Shown here: one piece after another, positions 22,664-31,553 of the stretch
How the letters are laid out: each line of letters opens with the position of its first letter
How positions within the stretch are numbered: position 1 is the first letter of the stretch
NCBI GenBank assembly: GCA_019634045.1
Contig: JAHQWA010000120.1
Coordinates: forward strand, 1 to 37,089
Length of the DNA stretch: 37,089 bases
From: Saprospiraceae bacterium
GTDB lineage: Bacteria; Bacteroidota; Bacteroidia; Chitinophagales; Saprospiraceae
Direction of reading: 5' to 3'
The notes under the pieces: generated by a model
What the model saw: the letters and a program-made list of their open reading frames with translations, nothing else
Told to the model about the DNA's origin: nothing
Database searches by the model: none
Translations under genes and position numbers: made by a program

Positions 22664-23581
22664 CTAAAATGCCTCATTGGTCATTTCCATATTCAAAAAT
22701 GCGCCAGCAAAATTACCACTTGCCACGGCTTGGGCTACGGATCGGAAGGGCGTGCTATTGTCACCACAGGCCAAGACTCCCTCTACCGTTGTTTTCTGCC
22801 ACTCGTCCACCACGAGATGACCTGCCTCTGTTAGTTCACAGCCTAGGGAGACGGGGATGTCAGAATGCTGGCGGAAAGGAATACTGGCGTAAACGGCGTC
22901 GAAGGAGAGTTTACTTCCATTCTCAAGAACCACCTCTCGAACCCTGCCTTGATCGTGTTCTATCTGTACCACTGGGCTCTCGATAATTTGGATCTTGTGC
23001 TGGGCTAACTTCTTTCTTTGTTCTGGAGTGAAGTCAGCTTCTCCGATTGTTAGCAGGCTAAGTTCATCCGTCAGATTATTCACCAGGGAAGCGAGGTGAA
23101 AGGCTCGCTCGCCATTGGCCATGATGGCTGTCTTTTTGCCATGATATTCATAGCCGTGACAGTAGGGGCAATGAATTACCGAAATGCCCCAGCAATCGGA
23201 GAAGCCAGGAATCTCAGGCATTATATCCGATATGCCCGTTGCAAAAATGAGTTTCTTAGCGGTAAAGGTATCTCCTGCTTCGGTTTGGATAGCAAATCCG
23301 TCGTCGGTTCGCTGTCCAGCTGCCGCAAATCCATTGTAGAACTGGATCGATGGGTACGCGGCGACTTGCTCCCGAGCGACTTGGCTAATTTCGCTAGGCG
23401 TTTTCCCGTCCTGTGTTAGGAAATTATGAGAATGTGGCGTTTGGCGATTGCAGGGCTTATTGGCATCAATAATCAGTGTCTTCCTTAAAGATCTGCCTAA
23501 AGCCATGGCCGCGGATAATCCGGCATAGCTTCCACCTACTATGATTGCTTCAAAGTTGTTTTGATCTACCATCGGGTTCAA
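22664..23581 (-). CDS. Thioredoxin-reductase-like FAD/NAD(P) oxidoreductase
   Basis: This 305-residue flavoprotein has the FAD motif IIVGGSYAGLSAAMALGRSL at residues 13-32, ending in LIIDA. A redox-active pair C138-P-Y-C141 lies in VIHCPYCHGYEYHGKK, followed by the NAD(P) domain. The FAD-binding end is VLACGDNSTPFRSVAQAVASG (about 275-295). It resembles the low-molecular-weight TrxR-like group that includes fungal dithiol oxidases such as GliT, so it may oxidise a small dithiol or reduce a thioredoxin. It has its own promoter with a palindromic operator, and the mRNA leader is about 17 bases. It is followed by the SDR gene on the same strand. Met4 is an alternative start. Confidence 0.9.
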   Translation of the reverse strand: MNPMVDQNNFEAIIVGGSYAGLSAAMALGRSLRKTLIIDANKPCNRQTPHSHNFLTQDGKTPSEISQVAREQVAAYPSIQFYNGFAAAGQRTDDGFAIQTEAGDTFTAKKLIFATGISDIMPEIPGFSDCWGISVIHCPYCHGYEYHGKKTAIMANGERAFHLASLVNNLTDELSLLTIGEADFTPEQRKKLAQHKIQIIESPVVQIEHDQGRVREVVLENGSKLSFDAVYASIPFRQHSDIPVSLGCELTEAGHLVVDEWQKTTVEGVLACGDNSTPFRSVAQAVASGNFAGAFLNMEMTNEAF

Positions 23582-23603
23582 TTTTGTAATTGTAAGAGAA
23601 CGG

Positions 23604-23634
23604 CAAAGGTAATGGGTAATTTGTTTAAATGCAA
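23604..23634 (-). promoter_or_regulatory. Bacteroidota-type promoter of the TrxR-like gene
   Basis: On the minus strand TTG (complement at 23632-23634), a 20-base spacer and TACCTTTG (complement of 23604-23611) match the sigma-A consensus. The start of transcription is predicted near 23598, 17 bases before the ATG. Confidence 0.75.
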
Positions 23635-23645
23635 CATAGTTGCAT
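23629..23645. promoter_or_regulatory. Palindromic operator ATGCAAC-ATA-GTTGCAT
   Basis: Perfect seven-base arms (23629-23635 and 23639-23645) lie over the -33 element of the TrxR-like promoter. A dimeric repressor bound here would block RNA polymerase. The regulator is not encoded next to it and cannot be named. Confidence 0.7.
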
Positions 23646-23751
23646 TAGTGTGTTTGAGCCTCTAATTTATCAAAGGAATAGCCATACGAAAACGACGCCT
23701 ATGGATTCTGAAGTAGGATGAACATGCTGTCCTACAAGCAAACTTTGCGAC

Positions 23752-23807
23752 AACATACTTCCGAAGTTTTCCAAGGCTGGTCTGTCTAGAAACTTCGGAC
23801 GTATGTT
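23752..23807. terminator. Long hairpin after the CotH-like gene (CCGAAGTT family)
   Basis: AACATAC (23752-23758) pairs with GTATGTT (23801-23807), and CCGAAGTTT (23761-23769) with AAACTTCGG (23790-23798). It starts ten bases past the stop of the minus-strand CotH-like gene. There is no T-tract, so termination is likely but not certain. It shares its core with the hairpin at 20601-20650. Confidence 0.65.
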
Positions 23808-23816
23808 TGAGCCCGA

Positions 23817-24887
23817 TCAATAATCCTTTGCCATGGCCTCCGCCATGGGGTGAACAAAGAGTCGTTTTACCTTCTTGGGTTTATCCAGGATTTTATAGAA
23901 GGAATCCAGGTATCGGATCATTCGCTTACGATCTTTAAGGTTTAACAACTCAAATTCTTCGATGATTTTTGTAAGTGTTTGGCGTTTTTCCTTGTAGAGT
24001 TCCAGAACAGGAATGAGATCCTCCATGGGTTTTAAATGCCCTAGGAAATAGCGTTGCTTTACGGAGTTGAATCCAAAGGCAATGTTGGTGGTAGCATAGG
24101 AAGCATCAACCATGCCCGAAAAGTCAAAATCGTAGGGAATAGGAATCATCTCGCCATTGTGCAAAGAAATGATCTCTGAATTTTTGCAGGTCGGTAAAAT
24201 CCAGTCCGTATTCCCAATGAGGAATTGAAAAACCTGGAATATGGTATAATGATGTTGATTCAAATGATTGGGACGCATGCACTTCATATCACTCATAACG
24301 GCATTAACACGATGAATGAGTTCTTCTCGATCCTCGATCAAAAAGCCCGTAAATTGTCGATCAATTCGGCTGGAAAGGGAATCTTTTAAATTGAAGTCCA
24401 CGAGTTGCACTCTAAGACTGTTGTCCGTTAGCTCATTGTACATTTTATAAATGAGATACTCCTTTAGCACATAGGCTTGGTATTCTTCGTTGGATTTGCA
24501 GGGGTACACGAGCTTGTACTCATTGAGTTTCTTAAAGTTCCTTTTCTTGAGTGACTTATTGGAGTATTTGATCTTGATTGGCGGGTTTTCGCAGTATCGG
24601 CTGCGATATTTACCCCGGATCTTGACTTTAACTTCTTCTGTAATTTCTTCTCCATTGGCGAAAGACAACTTGGCTTCTCCCCAATGATAGCTTTGGAGCC
24701 GCCAATCGGCATACAAGCTGTCAATATTGGTCGTGATTTGCAGGGAGATCTTATCCTCCTGCTGCATCCGGTCCAATAGACTAATTTCAGTTTCTGCCTT
24801 TTCCTCTTGTGAAAACAGGCTTAAGGGTAGATAGATTAGAGATAGGCATAGCACTATCCCAAACGAGGTTTTGTTGGTTGGTATCAT
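23817..24887 (-). CDS. Exported CotH-kinase-like protein
   Basis: This 356-residue protein has a signal peptide (residues 1-27, ending SLFSQ). The domain begins with KVKIRGKYRSRYCENPPIKI (88-107), the nucleotide-handling loop seen in CotH/HipA-like folds. A helix EEYQAYVLKEYLIYKMYNEL follows, then QFLIGNTDW (221-229) and IPIPYDFDFSG (248-258), where D253 and D255 are likely metal-binding. CotH-like proteins are atypical kinases that can phosphorylate surface proteins; in Bacteroidota they are common, exported and poorly studied. The protein lacks the N-terminal lamin-tail domain found in some relatives. The gene stands alone. Confidence 0.78.
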   Translation of the reverse strand: MIPTNKTSFGIVLCLSLIYLPLSLFSQEEKAETEISLLDRMQQEDKISLQITTNIDSLYADWRLQSYHWGEAKLSFANGEEITEEVKVKIRGKYRSRYCENPPIKIKYSNKSLKKRNFKKLNEYKLVYPCKSNEEYQAYVLKEYLIYKMYNELTDNSLRVQLVDFNLKDSLSSRIDRQFTGFLIEDREELIHRVNAVMSDMKCMRPNHLNQHHYTIFQVFQFLIGNTDWILPTCKNSEIISLHNGEMIPIPYDFDFSGMVDASYATTNIAFGFNSVKQRYFLGHLKPMEDLIPVLELYKEKRQTLTKIIEEFELLNLKDRKRMIRYLDSFYKILDKPKKVKRLFVHPMAEAMAKDY

Positions 24888-25012
24888 ATTTTCTATAACA
24901 GCTCATCCTGGTTTTGGCTTCGGATTCCCGGCCAATCATCATAGAAATGTCAGCAGAAGACAATTATCTCTGAAACAGCGAACTAAATGGTCCTAAAAAG
25001 CCTTAAAATAGT

Positions 25013-25264
25013 ATGAAGCAACAAGAAGTATATCAACCCATTAGTTGTAACTTCTACGATCATCTAGAGGCTACAGCTACTATGCGCAAGCGCGTTATCA
25101 TTCATTACCTAAGTACCACCGGTAAGGAAACTTCTACCTTGGCAAAAATCAAAGACCTTTATGTCAAGGAAAAGGTAGAATACATGGTACTGGACAATGG
25201 TTTGACCATTCGACTAGACCACATCCTGGATGTGGATGGCGAGCAGTTAGCCGCTTATTGCTAG
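25013..25264 (+). CDS. rof: Rof family Rho-binding antiterminator homologue
   Basis: This 83-residue protein resembles E. coli Rof (YaeO) along its length. YQPISCNFYDHLEATATMRK matches YQPINCDDYDNLE and the following helix. The segment KDLYVKEKVEYMVLDNG then TIRLDHI matches Rof's region ending in RLDKI. Rof folds as a small Sm-like barrel that binds the RNA site of Rho and inhibits termination. Here it probably modulates Rho or a related RNA-binding process. Its stop lies only three bases from the stop of the convergent lipoprotein gene and no hairpin separates them, so transcripts may overlap. A shorter relative is encoded at 5674-5889. Confidence 0.8.
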   Translation: MKQQEVYQPISCNFYDHLEATATMRKRVIIHYLSTTGKETSTLAKIKDLYVKEKVEYMVLDNGLTIRLDHILDVDGEQLAAYC

Positions 25265-25267
25265 GTC

Positions 25268-26752
25268 CTACTTTTGGTATTCGTAACAACCGATATCCGG
25301 TGTGGCATCGCGCATCGTATTGGCAAGATCTGTCGTGATACCAGGTAGTGCAGGAGCTTGGTCTATAGCAATGGACAAAGAATCTAGGTGATAATCATCG
25401 TTATTAGGGTCTACAAATAATATGTCCGCACGCTCTCCATTTTCACAAGGTGAGCACTGATCCACAAAAAAGTTGGAGTAGGCACCCTCATCGGCTTCTA
25501 AAAGGTCATCCACTCTGACAATACAATCCTCAAACTTAATGTTGAAGAGACCTGGTTCCTGACCATCAAAGCCATCATCCAAGGTGATTTCATCTCTTTG
25601 TGATCCAAAGAAAATGGAATTGCGGAAGGTAGCATTTAGCCGATAGGCGGCGTTGGTTTGGCAGGTCGCGTCGTAGCAGAAGAAGTTGGTGGCCGCTAGT
25701 GCAGAGGCGTCGATTCCATAACTGGCTACTGTACAATGATCCATGGTATAATCTCCACCGAGAATAAACTGGACCGCATTTGCGCCGTTGTTGTAGACCA
25801 AGGTGTTGGTGGCCTTGATCGTGCTATGATAGCCGACAATTCCACTACTTGAGGTGTTGTAGATTTGGACCTTATCCAGAGTGGCATCTCCTGTAGAGTC
25901 TACATAGATGCCGAAAATGGAATTTCGGATGGTAGCATTTTCAATCTTACTCCCTTTACTGCCTCGACCAATAATGATTCCATACCATTGCCCCGCTTCA
26001 TCCAGGAAGGATTCCTCTAGACGATCCCCCTGTATGATGACCGGCTCTTCCGGCGTACCTTTCACATGCAGTTGACCTTCACTCAAGACATAGAGAAAGC
26101 CATCATTAAAGACTCCAAATTGGTCATTTTGAGCAATTCCCCCATGTACATGAACCCGCGTTCCCGCCTCTATCTCTAATCGACAACTATCAATGAATAC
26201 TTCTCCAAAGATGACGTAGGGTTTATCATCATCCCAAACGATCGATTCTTCGCACGTCAGCACCACTGGCACGCCTTTATTAAATCTACTAGGAAAGTAA
26301 TTGGCATTTTGCCCCCAAGCCTCCAGGTGGACACCTTTGGCATTATCGCCAGATTGTATGATCACCCGATCCTCGATCACAAAGGGGCTGATGGATTCAG
26401 GATCATCAGGATCAATGGTTACCTCCACAAAGACGTACACACTATCATTTCCCCAGATCACGGTATCATCAATCTCATCTCCGGGATTTCCATCGACATT
26501 CATTCGGAAAAAAGAATTGTTACCGCTTTCTAAAAAGATTTTCCCGACGCTGACCGCCTGATCACTAGGGTTAATGATCTTGAAGTAGCGGGTCGCTGAT
26601 CCCCGTTCCGTGAATACAGTGTCGAACCTAAGGGTATCCAATGAAAATTGTAAATCTACACTTCCATCCGTGATAAATGATTCTTCCTGTTCACAAGCGG
26701 TAAATAGGGCCAATACGGCTATAACTATCAGTAACAAGTAATCTTTCTTCAT
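25268..26752 (-). CDS. Lipoprotein with right-handed beta-helix
   Basis: The start at 26752 is chosen because the protein then begins MKKDYLLLIVIAVLALFTAC, a lipoprotein signal peptide with the lipid-attached Cys at residue 20; the frame upstream to 26815 lacks that logic. The 494-residue chain has an N-terminal beta-sandwich region (about 30-145, with YFKIINPSDQAVSVGKIF, an ASPM-like immunoglobulin pattern). A beta-helix follows (about 150-420), with repeated short strands such as IENATIRNSIFGIYVDST, LDKVQIYNTSSSGIVGYHS and MDHCTVASYG. The end IDQAPALPGITTDLANTMRD with DIGCYEY is typical of Bacteroidota choice-of-anchor proteins. It is likely on the outer membrane. No enzymatic residues can be assigned; beta-helix lyases are possible. 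Confidence 0.87.
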   Translation of the reverse strand: MKKDYLLLIVIAVLALFTACEQEESFITDGSVDLQFSLDTLRFDTVFTERGSATRYFKIINPSDQAVSVGKIFLESGNNSFFRMNVDGNPGDEIDDTVIWGNDSVYVFVEVTIDPDDPESISPFVIEDRVIIQSGDNAKGVHLEAWGQNANYFPSRFNKGVPVVLTCEESIVWDDDKPYVIFGEVFIDSCRLEIEAGTRVHVHGGIAQNDQFGVFNDGFLYVLSEGQLHVKGTPEEPVIIQGDRLEESFLDEAGQWYGIIIGRGSKGSKIENATIRNSIFGIYVDSTGDATLDKVQIYNTSSSGIVGYHSTIKATNTLVYNNGANAVQFILGGDYTMDHCTVASYGIDASALAATNFFCYDATCQTNAAYRLNATFRNSIFFGSQRDEITLDDGFDGQEPGLFNIKFEDCIVRVDDLLEADEGAYSNFFVDQCSPCENGERADILFVDPNNDDYHLDSLSIAIDQAPALPGITTDLANTMRDATPDIGCYEYQK

Positions 26753-27518
26753 CCTGTTCTTTTTCAGAGCTGTAAAAGTAGAACGAAATATTGGATGGGC
26801 TAGTCTAAGGGTCAACTTTTTTTGGAGTCTTGGTCGTGGTAGCGTCAGCAGCTAGGGCTAGAGCTTGGATGGATTTGCTGGATTCCCGCCCGCTAGGGTC
26901 GATAGATGTCAGTCGATGGTCGCTGGGTGTTTCGGTGGATTCCCGCCCGCTAAGGGTATTCATATTTCTACTGACTTATCCTTTGCATCGTACAGTGCAG
27001 AGCAATTCACAAGTTCAGCTACCCTAGCCTATGGACTGTATTCCTAACAACATCTCTTACTGCCAGGTATAAAGAGTTTTGATGGTGAGAATATTTGCAA
27101 AAGGCAGTAGTCCATTGAATGACATGTCTTGAGCACTCCATGTTTGGCAGGCCGACCCCTATCCCGGGCTATGGAATGATACTATCCCACTAGCAGTAAG
27201 GCCTGATCCCTGCACACTATCGACCATGGACTGAGCTACTATGGACTACCCAGTTTCATGGCCCCTTACAACCCCTTGCAAATGTTCTGATGCGGACAAC
27301 CAAGTTCCTCGGAATTCTAGTACCTTTACCGCAGAAAGTAGAAGTCTTGTCTGCAATCGAGAATCAGAGGGTAAGGATTTGTAATTCTACCTATATTCAG
27401 GGATTCTGAAATTACTAAAGAAGGGTAGCTGGGGTTTTGCGGATGTAGACAAGTACGATCGCTTGCTCCTTTAACAAAATGCCCAGTGGATTGAAGTGAA
27501 CTAAATATTTGAAGCATT
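26753..27518. other. 766-base gene-free stretch
   Basis: No credible gene or RNA is recognised. There is a 20-base direct repeat with the core GATTCCCGCCCGCTA at 26880-26899 and 26937-26957, and CTATGGACT occurs more than once farther right. The sequence separates the divergent lipoprotein gene and the glycosyltransferase operon, so the promoters of both must lie here, but neither matches the consensus well. Confidence 0.5.
26880..26957. repeat. Direct repeat GATTCCCGCCCGCTA, two copies 57 bases apart
   Basis: GGATTCCCGCCCGCTAGGGT (26880-26899) and GGATTCCCGCCCGCTAAGGGT (26937-26957) differ by one inserted A. The GC-rich repeat stands out from the surroundings and may be a regulator site or a trace of a small duplication. 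Confidence 0.5.
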
Positions 27519-28217
27519 TTGGCAAAACCAATCATAGACGTAATCATTCCTGCCTACAACGAAGAAGAGTCCATCGGCCTGGTGGTAGCGGATATTCCCA
27601 AGGACTGGGTACGAGAGGTGGTCGTATGTAATAACGCTAGTACGGATCAGACAAAAGCAGTTGCTGAGGCAGGGGGCGCAACGGTACTAGATCAACCTAA
27701 GAAAGGATATGGAAGTGCATGTCTTAAAGGGATAGAATACATTAAGTCAAAGCCAGAAGAGGAGCAACCCGATGTGATCGTATTCCTGGATGGCGATTAT
27801 TCTGATCATCCGGAAGAGCTGCCCCATTTGCTGCAACCAATTATGGAGAATGATGTTGATTTAGTGATTGGTTCCAGGGCTTTAGGCAGGATGGAATCCG
27901 GAGCCATGATGCCGCAGCAGGTGTTTGGAAACTGGCTGGCTACCAACTTGATACGTCTTTTTTATGGCTATCATTTTACAGATTTAGGCCCTTTTAGGGC
28001 GATAAAATGGAAGCAACTGTTGGCCATAAATATGGTAGATCCAGACTTTGGTTGGACAGTAGAAATGCAAGTTAAAGCGGCGAAGTTTAAACTCAAATGT
28101 ACAGAAGTGCCGGTGACCTATCGAAGAAGGGTAGGCGTGTCAAAGGTATCGGGAACGATTCGAGGGACGATCCTGGCAGGGCACAAAATCTTGTGGACAA
28201 TCTTCAAGTTGCTATAA
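27519..28217 (+). CDS. Family 2 glycosyltransferase, polyprenyl-phosphate sugar synthase type
   Basis: This 232-residue soluble GT-A enzyme opens with IDVIIPAYNEEESIGLVV. VVVCNNASTDQT is the nucleotide-sugar site, DGD at 91-93 (VIVFLDGDYSDHPEEL) binds metal, and GSRALGRM follows. The C-terminal part LGPFRAIKWKQLL is typical of dolichol/polyprenyl-phosphate mannose or glucose synthases. It probably loads a sugar onto a lipid carrier. The start is TTG at 27519: an in-frame stop lies nine bases upstream and the protein then begins at the usual distance from the first strand. It heads a three-gene operon. Confidence 0.88.
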   Translation: MAKPIIDVIIPAYNEEESIGLVVADIPKDWVREVVVCNNASTDQTKAVAEAGGATVLDQPKKGYGSACLKGIEYIKSKPEEEQPDVIVFLDGDYSDHPEELPHLLQPIMENDVDLVIGSRALGRMESGAMMPQQVFGNWLATNLIRLFYGYHFTDLGPFRAIKWKQLLAINMVDPDFGWTVEMQVKAAKFKLKCTEVPVTYRRRVGVSKVSGTIRGTILAGHKILWTIFKLL

Positions 28218-28297
28218 GAGTTTGAACCAGTCGATACGCTATAGGTGAATTGAGGAGTTGGTTAACTGCCCTAACTCCACTTAAAATTAAGTTTGAA

Positions 28298-29875
28298 ATG
28301 TCGATTTTGGCCTACACTGTTTTAGGACTTTATTGCTTCACGCTCTTGTACGTGACCGTATACTGTGTGATGCAGATTAAGTTGCTATATCATTATCGCA
28401 GAGGGTTAGCAAAGGATGTACCTCCAGTATCTGCTCAGCCCGTTCGAAAGATGGCAATGGTGGAAGAAGGAGCCATGACTTGGCAAGAGGAGGAACGCAG
28501 GAATCCGGTTGCAGGAGCTGCCGGCTGGGAAGAACTGCCCTTTGTTACCATTCAACTTCCCATCTTCAATGAAAGATTTGTAGTGGAACGCTTGATAGAC
28601 AATATTATTCAGTTTGACTATCCCAAGGATAAATTTGAGATTCATGTGCTCGATGATTCTACCGATGATACGGTGGAGATCACTCGAAAAAAGGTGGAGG
28701 AATATAAAGCCAAAGGTTTCCAAATTGAACAAATCACACGAACGGATCGGAAAGGCTATAAGGCTGGCGCCTTGAAGGAGGGTATGCAATTTGCGAAAGG
28801 AGACTTCATAGCCATTTTTGATGCCGATTTCTTGCCTAAGCCGGATTTTCTAATGAAGACCATGCCTTGGTTTCGTGATCCAAGCGTTGGGGTAGTACAG
28901 ACTAGATGGGAGCATATTAATGAGGACTACTCCCTCATCACTCGCTTGCAAGCCATGCAACTGAATGTGCACTTTCGGGTGGAACAAGTCGGTCGCATGA
29001 ACGGGAATTACCTATTGCAATTCAACGGAACGGCCGGGGTGTGGCGCCGCCAAACCATAGATGAGGCTGGCGGATGGGAAGCGGATACGCTAACAGAGGA
29101 TTTGGATCTCAGTATCCGGGCTCAACTAAAAGGTTGGAAGATTCGCTTTCTGGAGAATGTGGGCTCCCCTGCTGAACTGCCGATAGAGATGAATAGCTTG
29201 AAGTCTCAGCAGTTTCGCTGGATGAAGGGAGGGGCGGAAACGGCCAAAAAGATGTTGCCAACGGTATGGCGGTCGGATTTGAGTGTTGGTAAAAAAATTC
29301 AAGCCACCATCCATTTATTGTCCAGCACCGTTTTCGTATTCGTTTTTGCGATGGGTGTATTTAGTGTTCCCTTATTGTTTCTCTTTAAAGGCTTGATGGA
29401 GGACGGCATCAGCAAAGACTTCTTTGCCTATTTTTTGGTTGGATTAATGTCCATTATTGCCGTTTATTTTGTGGCGAATGTAGTACCCAACGAGTCTGGA
29501 AGTTTTTCTCTACGCAGAATATTGAAATTTATCTTTCTCTTCCCACTGTTTCTAGCACTGTCGATGGGGTTATCTCTACACAATTCTATTGCTGTTCTAG
29601 AGGGGTATAGAGGGAAGAAGTCCCCATTTGTACGAACGCCGAAGTTCAACATCAAATCTATTCGGGATAAACTGAGCAAAACCAATTATCTCAATCATAA
29701 GATCTCTTGGACTACCATATTGGAGGGGGTGTTCGCACTATATTTTCTGGTAGCCGTATTGGGCGCTATCTACTTACAAAATATGATCTTTATCGCCTTC
29801 CACCTGATGCTCTTCCTCGGCTATGGAGCAATCTTCTATTACAGTATTAGGCATATGCAGTTACGAGCCTCCTAG
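28298..29875 (+). CDS. Membrane-bound family 2 glycosyltransferase, cellulose-synthase / CslA-like
   Basis: The ATG at 28298 places a membrane helix (residues 4-30) at the N-terminus; the longer frame from the TTG at 28250 adds only leader-like residues. The 525-residue protein has the processive GT2 motifs D119-D120 (VLDDSTDD), D175-A-D177 (IFDADFLP), T266-E-D268 (TEDLDLS) and QQFRW at 304-308. At least four C-terminal membrane helices follow. These are the signatures of cellulose, glucomannan and related beta-glycan synthases, which extend a chain and pass it through the membrane. No PilZ domain is visible. It lies 80 bases after the first operon gene and joins the next gene with no gap. 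Confidence 0.92.
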   Translation: MSILAYTVLGLYCFTLLYVTVYCVMQIKLLYHYRRGLAKDVPPVSAQPVRKMAMVEEGAMTWQEEERRNPVAGAAGWEELPFVTIQLPIFNERFVVERLIDNIIQFDYPKDKFEIHVLDDSTDDTVEITRKKVEEYKAKGFQIEQITRTDRKGYKAGALKEGMQFAKGDFIAIFDADFLPKPDFLMKTMPWFRDPSVGVVQTRWEHINEDYSLITRLQAMQLNVHFRVEQVGRMNGNYLLQFNGTAGVWRRQTIDEAGGWEADTLTEDLDLSIRAQLKGWKIRFLENVGSPAELPIEMNSLKSQQFRWMKGGAETAKKMLPTVWRSDLSVGKKIQATIHLLSSTVFVFVFAMGVFSVPLLFLFKGLMEDGISKDFFAYFLVGLMSIIAVYFVANVVPNESGSFSLRRILKFIFLFPLFLALSMGLSLHNSIAVLEGYRGKKSPFVRTPKFNIKSIRDKLSKTNYLNHKISWTTILEGVFALYFLVAVLGAIYLQNMIFIAFHLMLFLGYGAIFYYSIRHMQLRAS

Positions 29876-31312
29876 ATGCTTGCTCTGATAACGTCACTCA
29901 ATGATAAAGGGGCACTGGCCATTCCAAAGAAGCTAGGACCGTGGTCCTTGGCCTTGTTGATGTTGGCTGCCCTGTTGTACTTAGGGCTGCGGGTGGAGCA
30001 ATCTGATTTTTATCCACTCATCGGTATTTATAGCTTTTTATTTCTCGCCTATCTTTGGATTTATCGGACCTGCAAAATACCAGAATTGGGTTTTTGGCTG
30101 GGCTTGGCCATCCTAGTCCGATTAAGCCTGGTATTCCTATTTCCACTTCTATCGGATGATGTGTATCGATTTATCTGGGACGGCCGCTTAGTAACCAATG
30201 GATACAATCCCTTTAATTACCTCCCTTCCACTTTGATAACAGAAGGCCCGGTAGTCCCTGGTTTGGATCAATCCCTATACGAAGCGCTGAATTCCCCTGA
30301 ATATTTCACGATCTATCCGCCCATCGCCCAAGCTACTTTTGCCGTGGCAACCTACTTATTTCCCGATAGTCTTTACGGGGCGGCTGTCGTGATGAAGCTA
30401 TTCCTTTTTGCCTTTGAGGTAGGAAGCCTAATCCTAATCCTACAATTGCTGCTGCATTGGGAGTTACCGCTGAAGAATAGTTTGCTATATGCTCTAAATC
30501 CGTTGATCATCATAGAAGTATGCGGGAATTTGCATTATGAAGGAGCCATGGTTTTCTTTTTGCTATTGAGCATTTGGTTGGTGGTCAAGGGGCGATTTTG
30601 GTTGTCATCGGCTATGCTGGCCTTTTCCGTCGCCTCCAAGTTATTGCCATTGATGTTTTTTCCCTTTTGGGTAAAAAGGCTGGGGCACGAACGGAAAGGA
30701 AATAGGTCGATGGGACTACTTCAGCAACTTTGGCAGGCCATTATCTCCATTGACTTCAAGCGGAACCTATTGTATTTTCTTCTCTGTTTTATCATCCTGT
30801 TGGCCTTGTTTTTCCCGCTACTAAATGGCGTTTTCGTGCAAAATTTTGGAGACAGTATTGGCTTGTACTTTCAGAAGTTTGAATTTAACGCTAGCGTATA
30901 TTATCTCCTGAGATGGGTGGGCTATCAAACCAAGGGATACAACCTCATCGCTACCATTGGGCCCCGTTTGGCCTTAGGTACTTTTACAGGCATTATCTTG
31001 TTGTTTCTCTGGGAGCGCAAGGTAGATTGGAAGTCCTTGCCCCTCAAGCTACTTTGGGCGATTTGTTTGTACCTTCTTTTCACGACGACGGTTCATCCTT
31101 GGTATACGAGTTTACCGATCGTGTTGTGCCTGTTCACCCGCTTCCGCTTTCCTATTCTATGGTCGGGATTGATCTACTTCACTTACATCAACTATAGCTA
31201 TCCTGTTTATCATGAGAATCTTACCATAGTAGCTATCGAATACAGCTTGGTCTTTGCGCTGTTCTTATTCGAACTGTTTCGAGGGAGGAATGCAAAACCA
31301 ATCCTGTCCTAA
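29876..31312 (+). CDS. GT-C type membrane glycosyltransferase (mannosyltransferase-like)
   Basis: This 478-residue protein has about ten hydrophobic helices. The first large loop carries SDDVYRFIWDGRLVTNGYNP (about residues 93-112). Its acidic pair and IWDGR motif are typical of polyprenyl-phosphate-sugar-dependent glycosyltransferases such as GT87 and MptA/B-like mannosyltransferases. The catalytic acid would be one of the two aspartates. The start codon directly follows the TAG of the cellulose-synthase-like gene, showing translational coupling. In the operon the first enzyme could supply the lipid-linked sugar used here. The polymer or lipid produced is unknown. Confidence 0.85.
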   Translation: MLALITSLNDKGALAIPKKLGPWSLALLMLAALLYLGLRVEQSDFYPLIGIYSFLFLAYLWIYRTCKIPELGFWLGLAILVRLSLVFLFPLLSDDVYRFIWDGRLVTNGYNPFNYLPSTLITEGPVVPGLDQSLYEALNSPEYFTIYPPIAQATFAVATYLFPDSLYGAAVVMKLFLFAFEVGSLILILQLLLHWELPLKNSLLYALNPLIIIEVCGNLHYEGAMVFFLLLSIWLVVKGRFWLSSAMLAFSVASKLLPLMFFPFWVKRLGHERKGNRSMGLLQQLWQAIISIDFKRNLLYFLLCFIILLALFFPLLNGVFVQNFGDSIGLYFQKFEFNASVYYLLRWVGYQTKGYNLIATIGPRLALGTFTGIILLFLWERKVDWKSLPLKLLWAICLYLLFTTTVHPWYTSLPIVLCLFTRFRFPILWSGLIYFTYINYSYPVYHENLTIVAIEYSLVFALFLFELFRGRNAKPILS

Positions 31313-31553
31313 AAAGCTGCTTGAGCCTAACACAGTGATCTTGTTATGGTCTCTTTTTTACCACTTTTCGGCTTCGGATCGTCACAAAGCCTTGCCCTCT
31401 TTTTGCTGCTGCTAAATTCGAAAGCTACACTCAAATCGCTTCTAGGGTCAGCATTCCAGTGGAATAGCCGGATATTCTGTGGAACTTCAGCATATTCTTA
31501 TTAAATTATGCCATTCCAAAAAGAGCCAGGGTACACAAATTCTCTGATACCAC

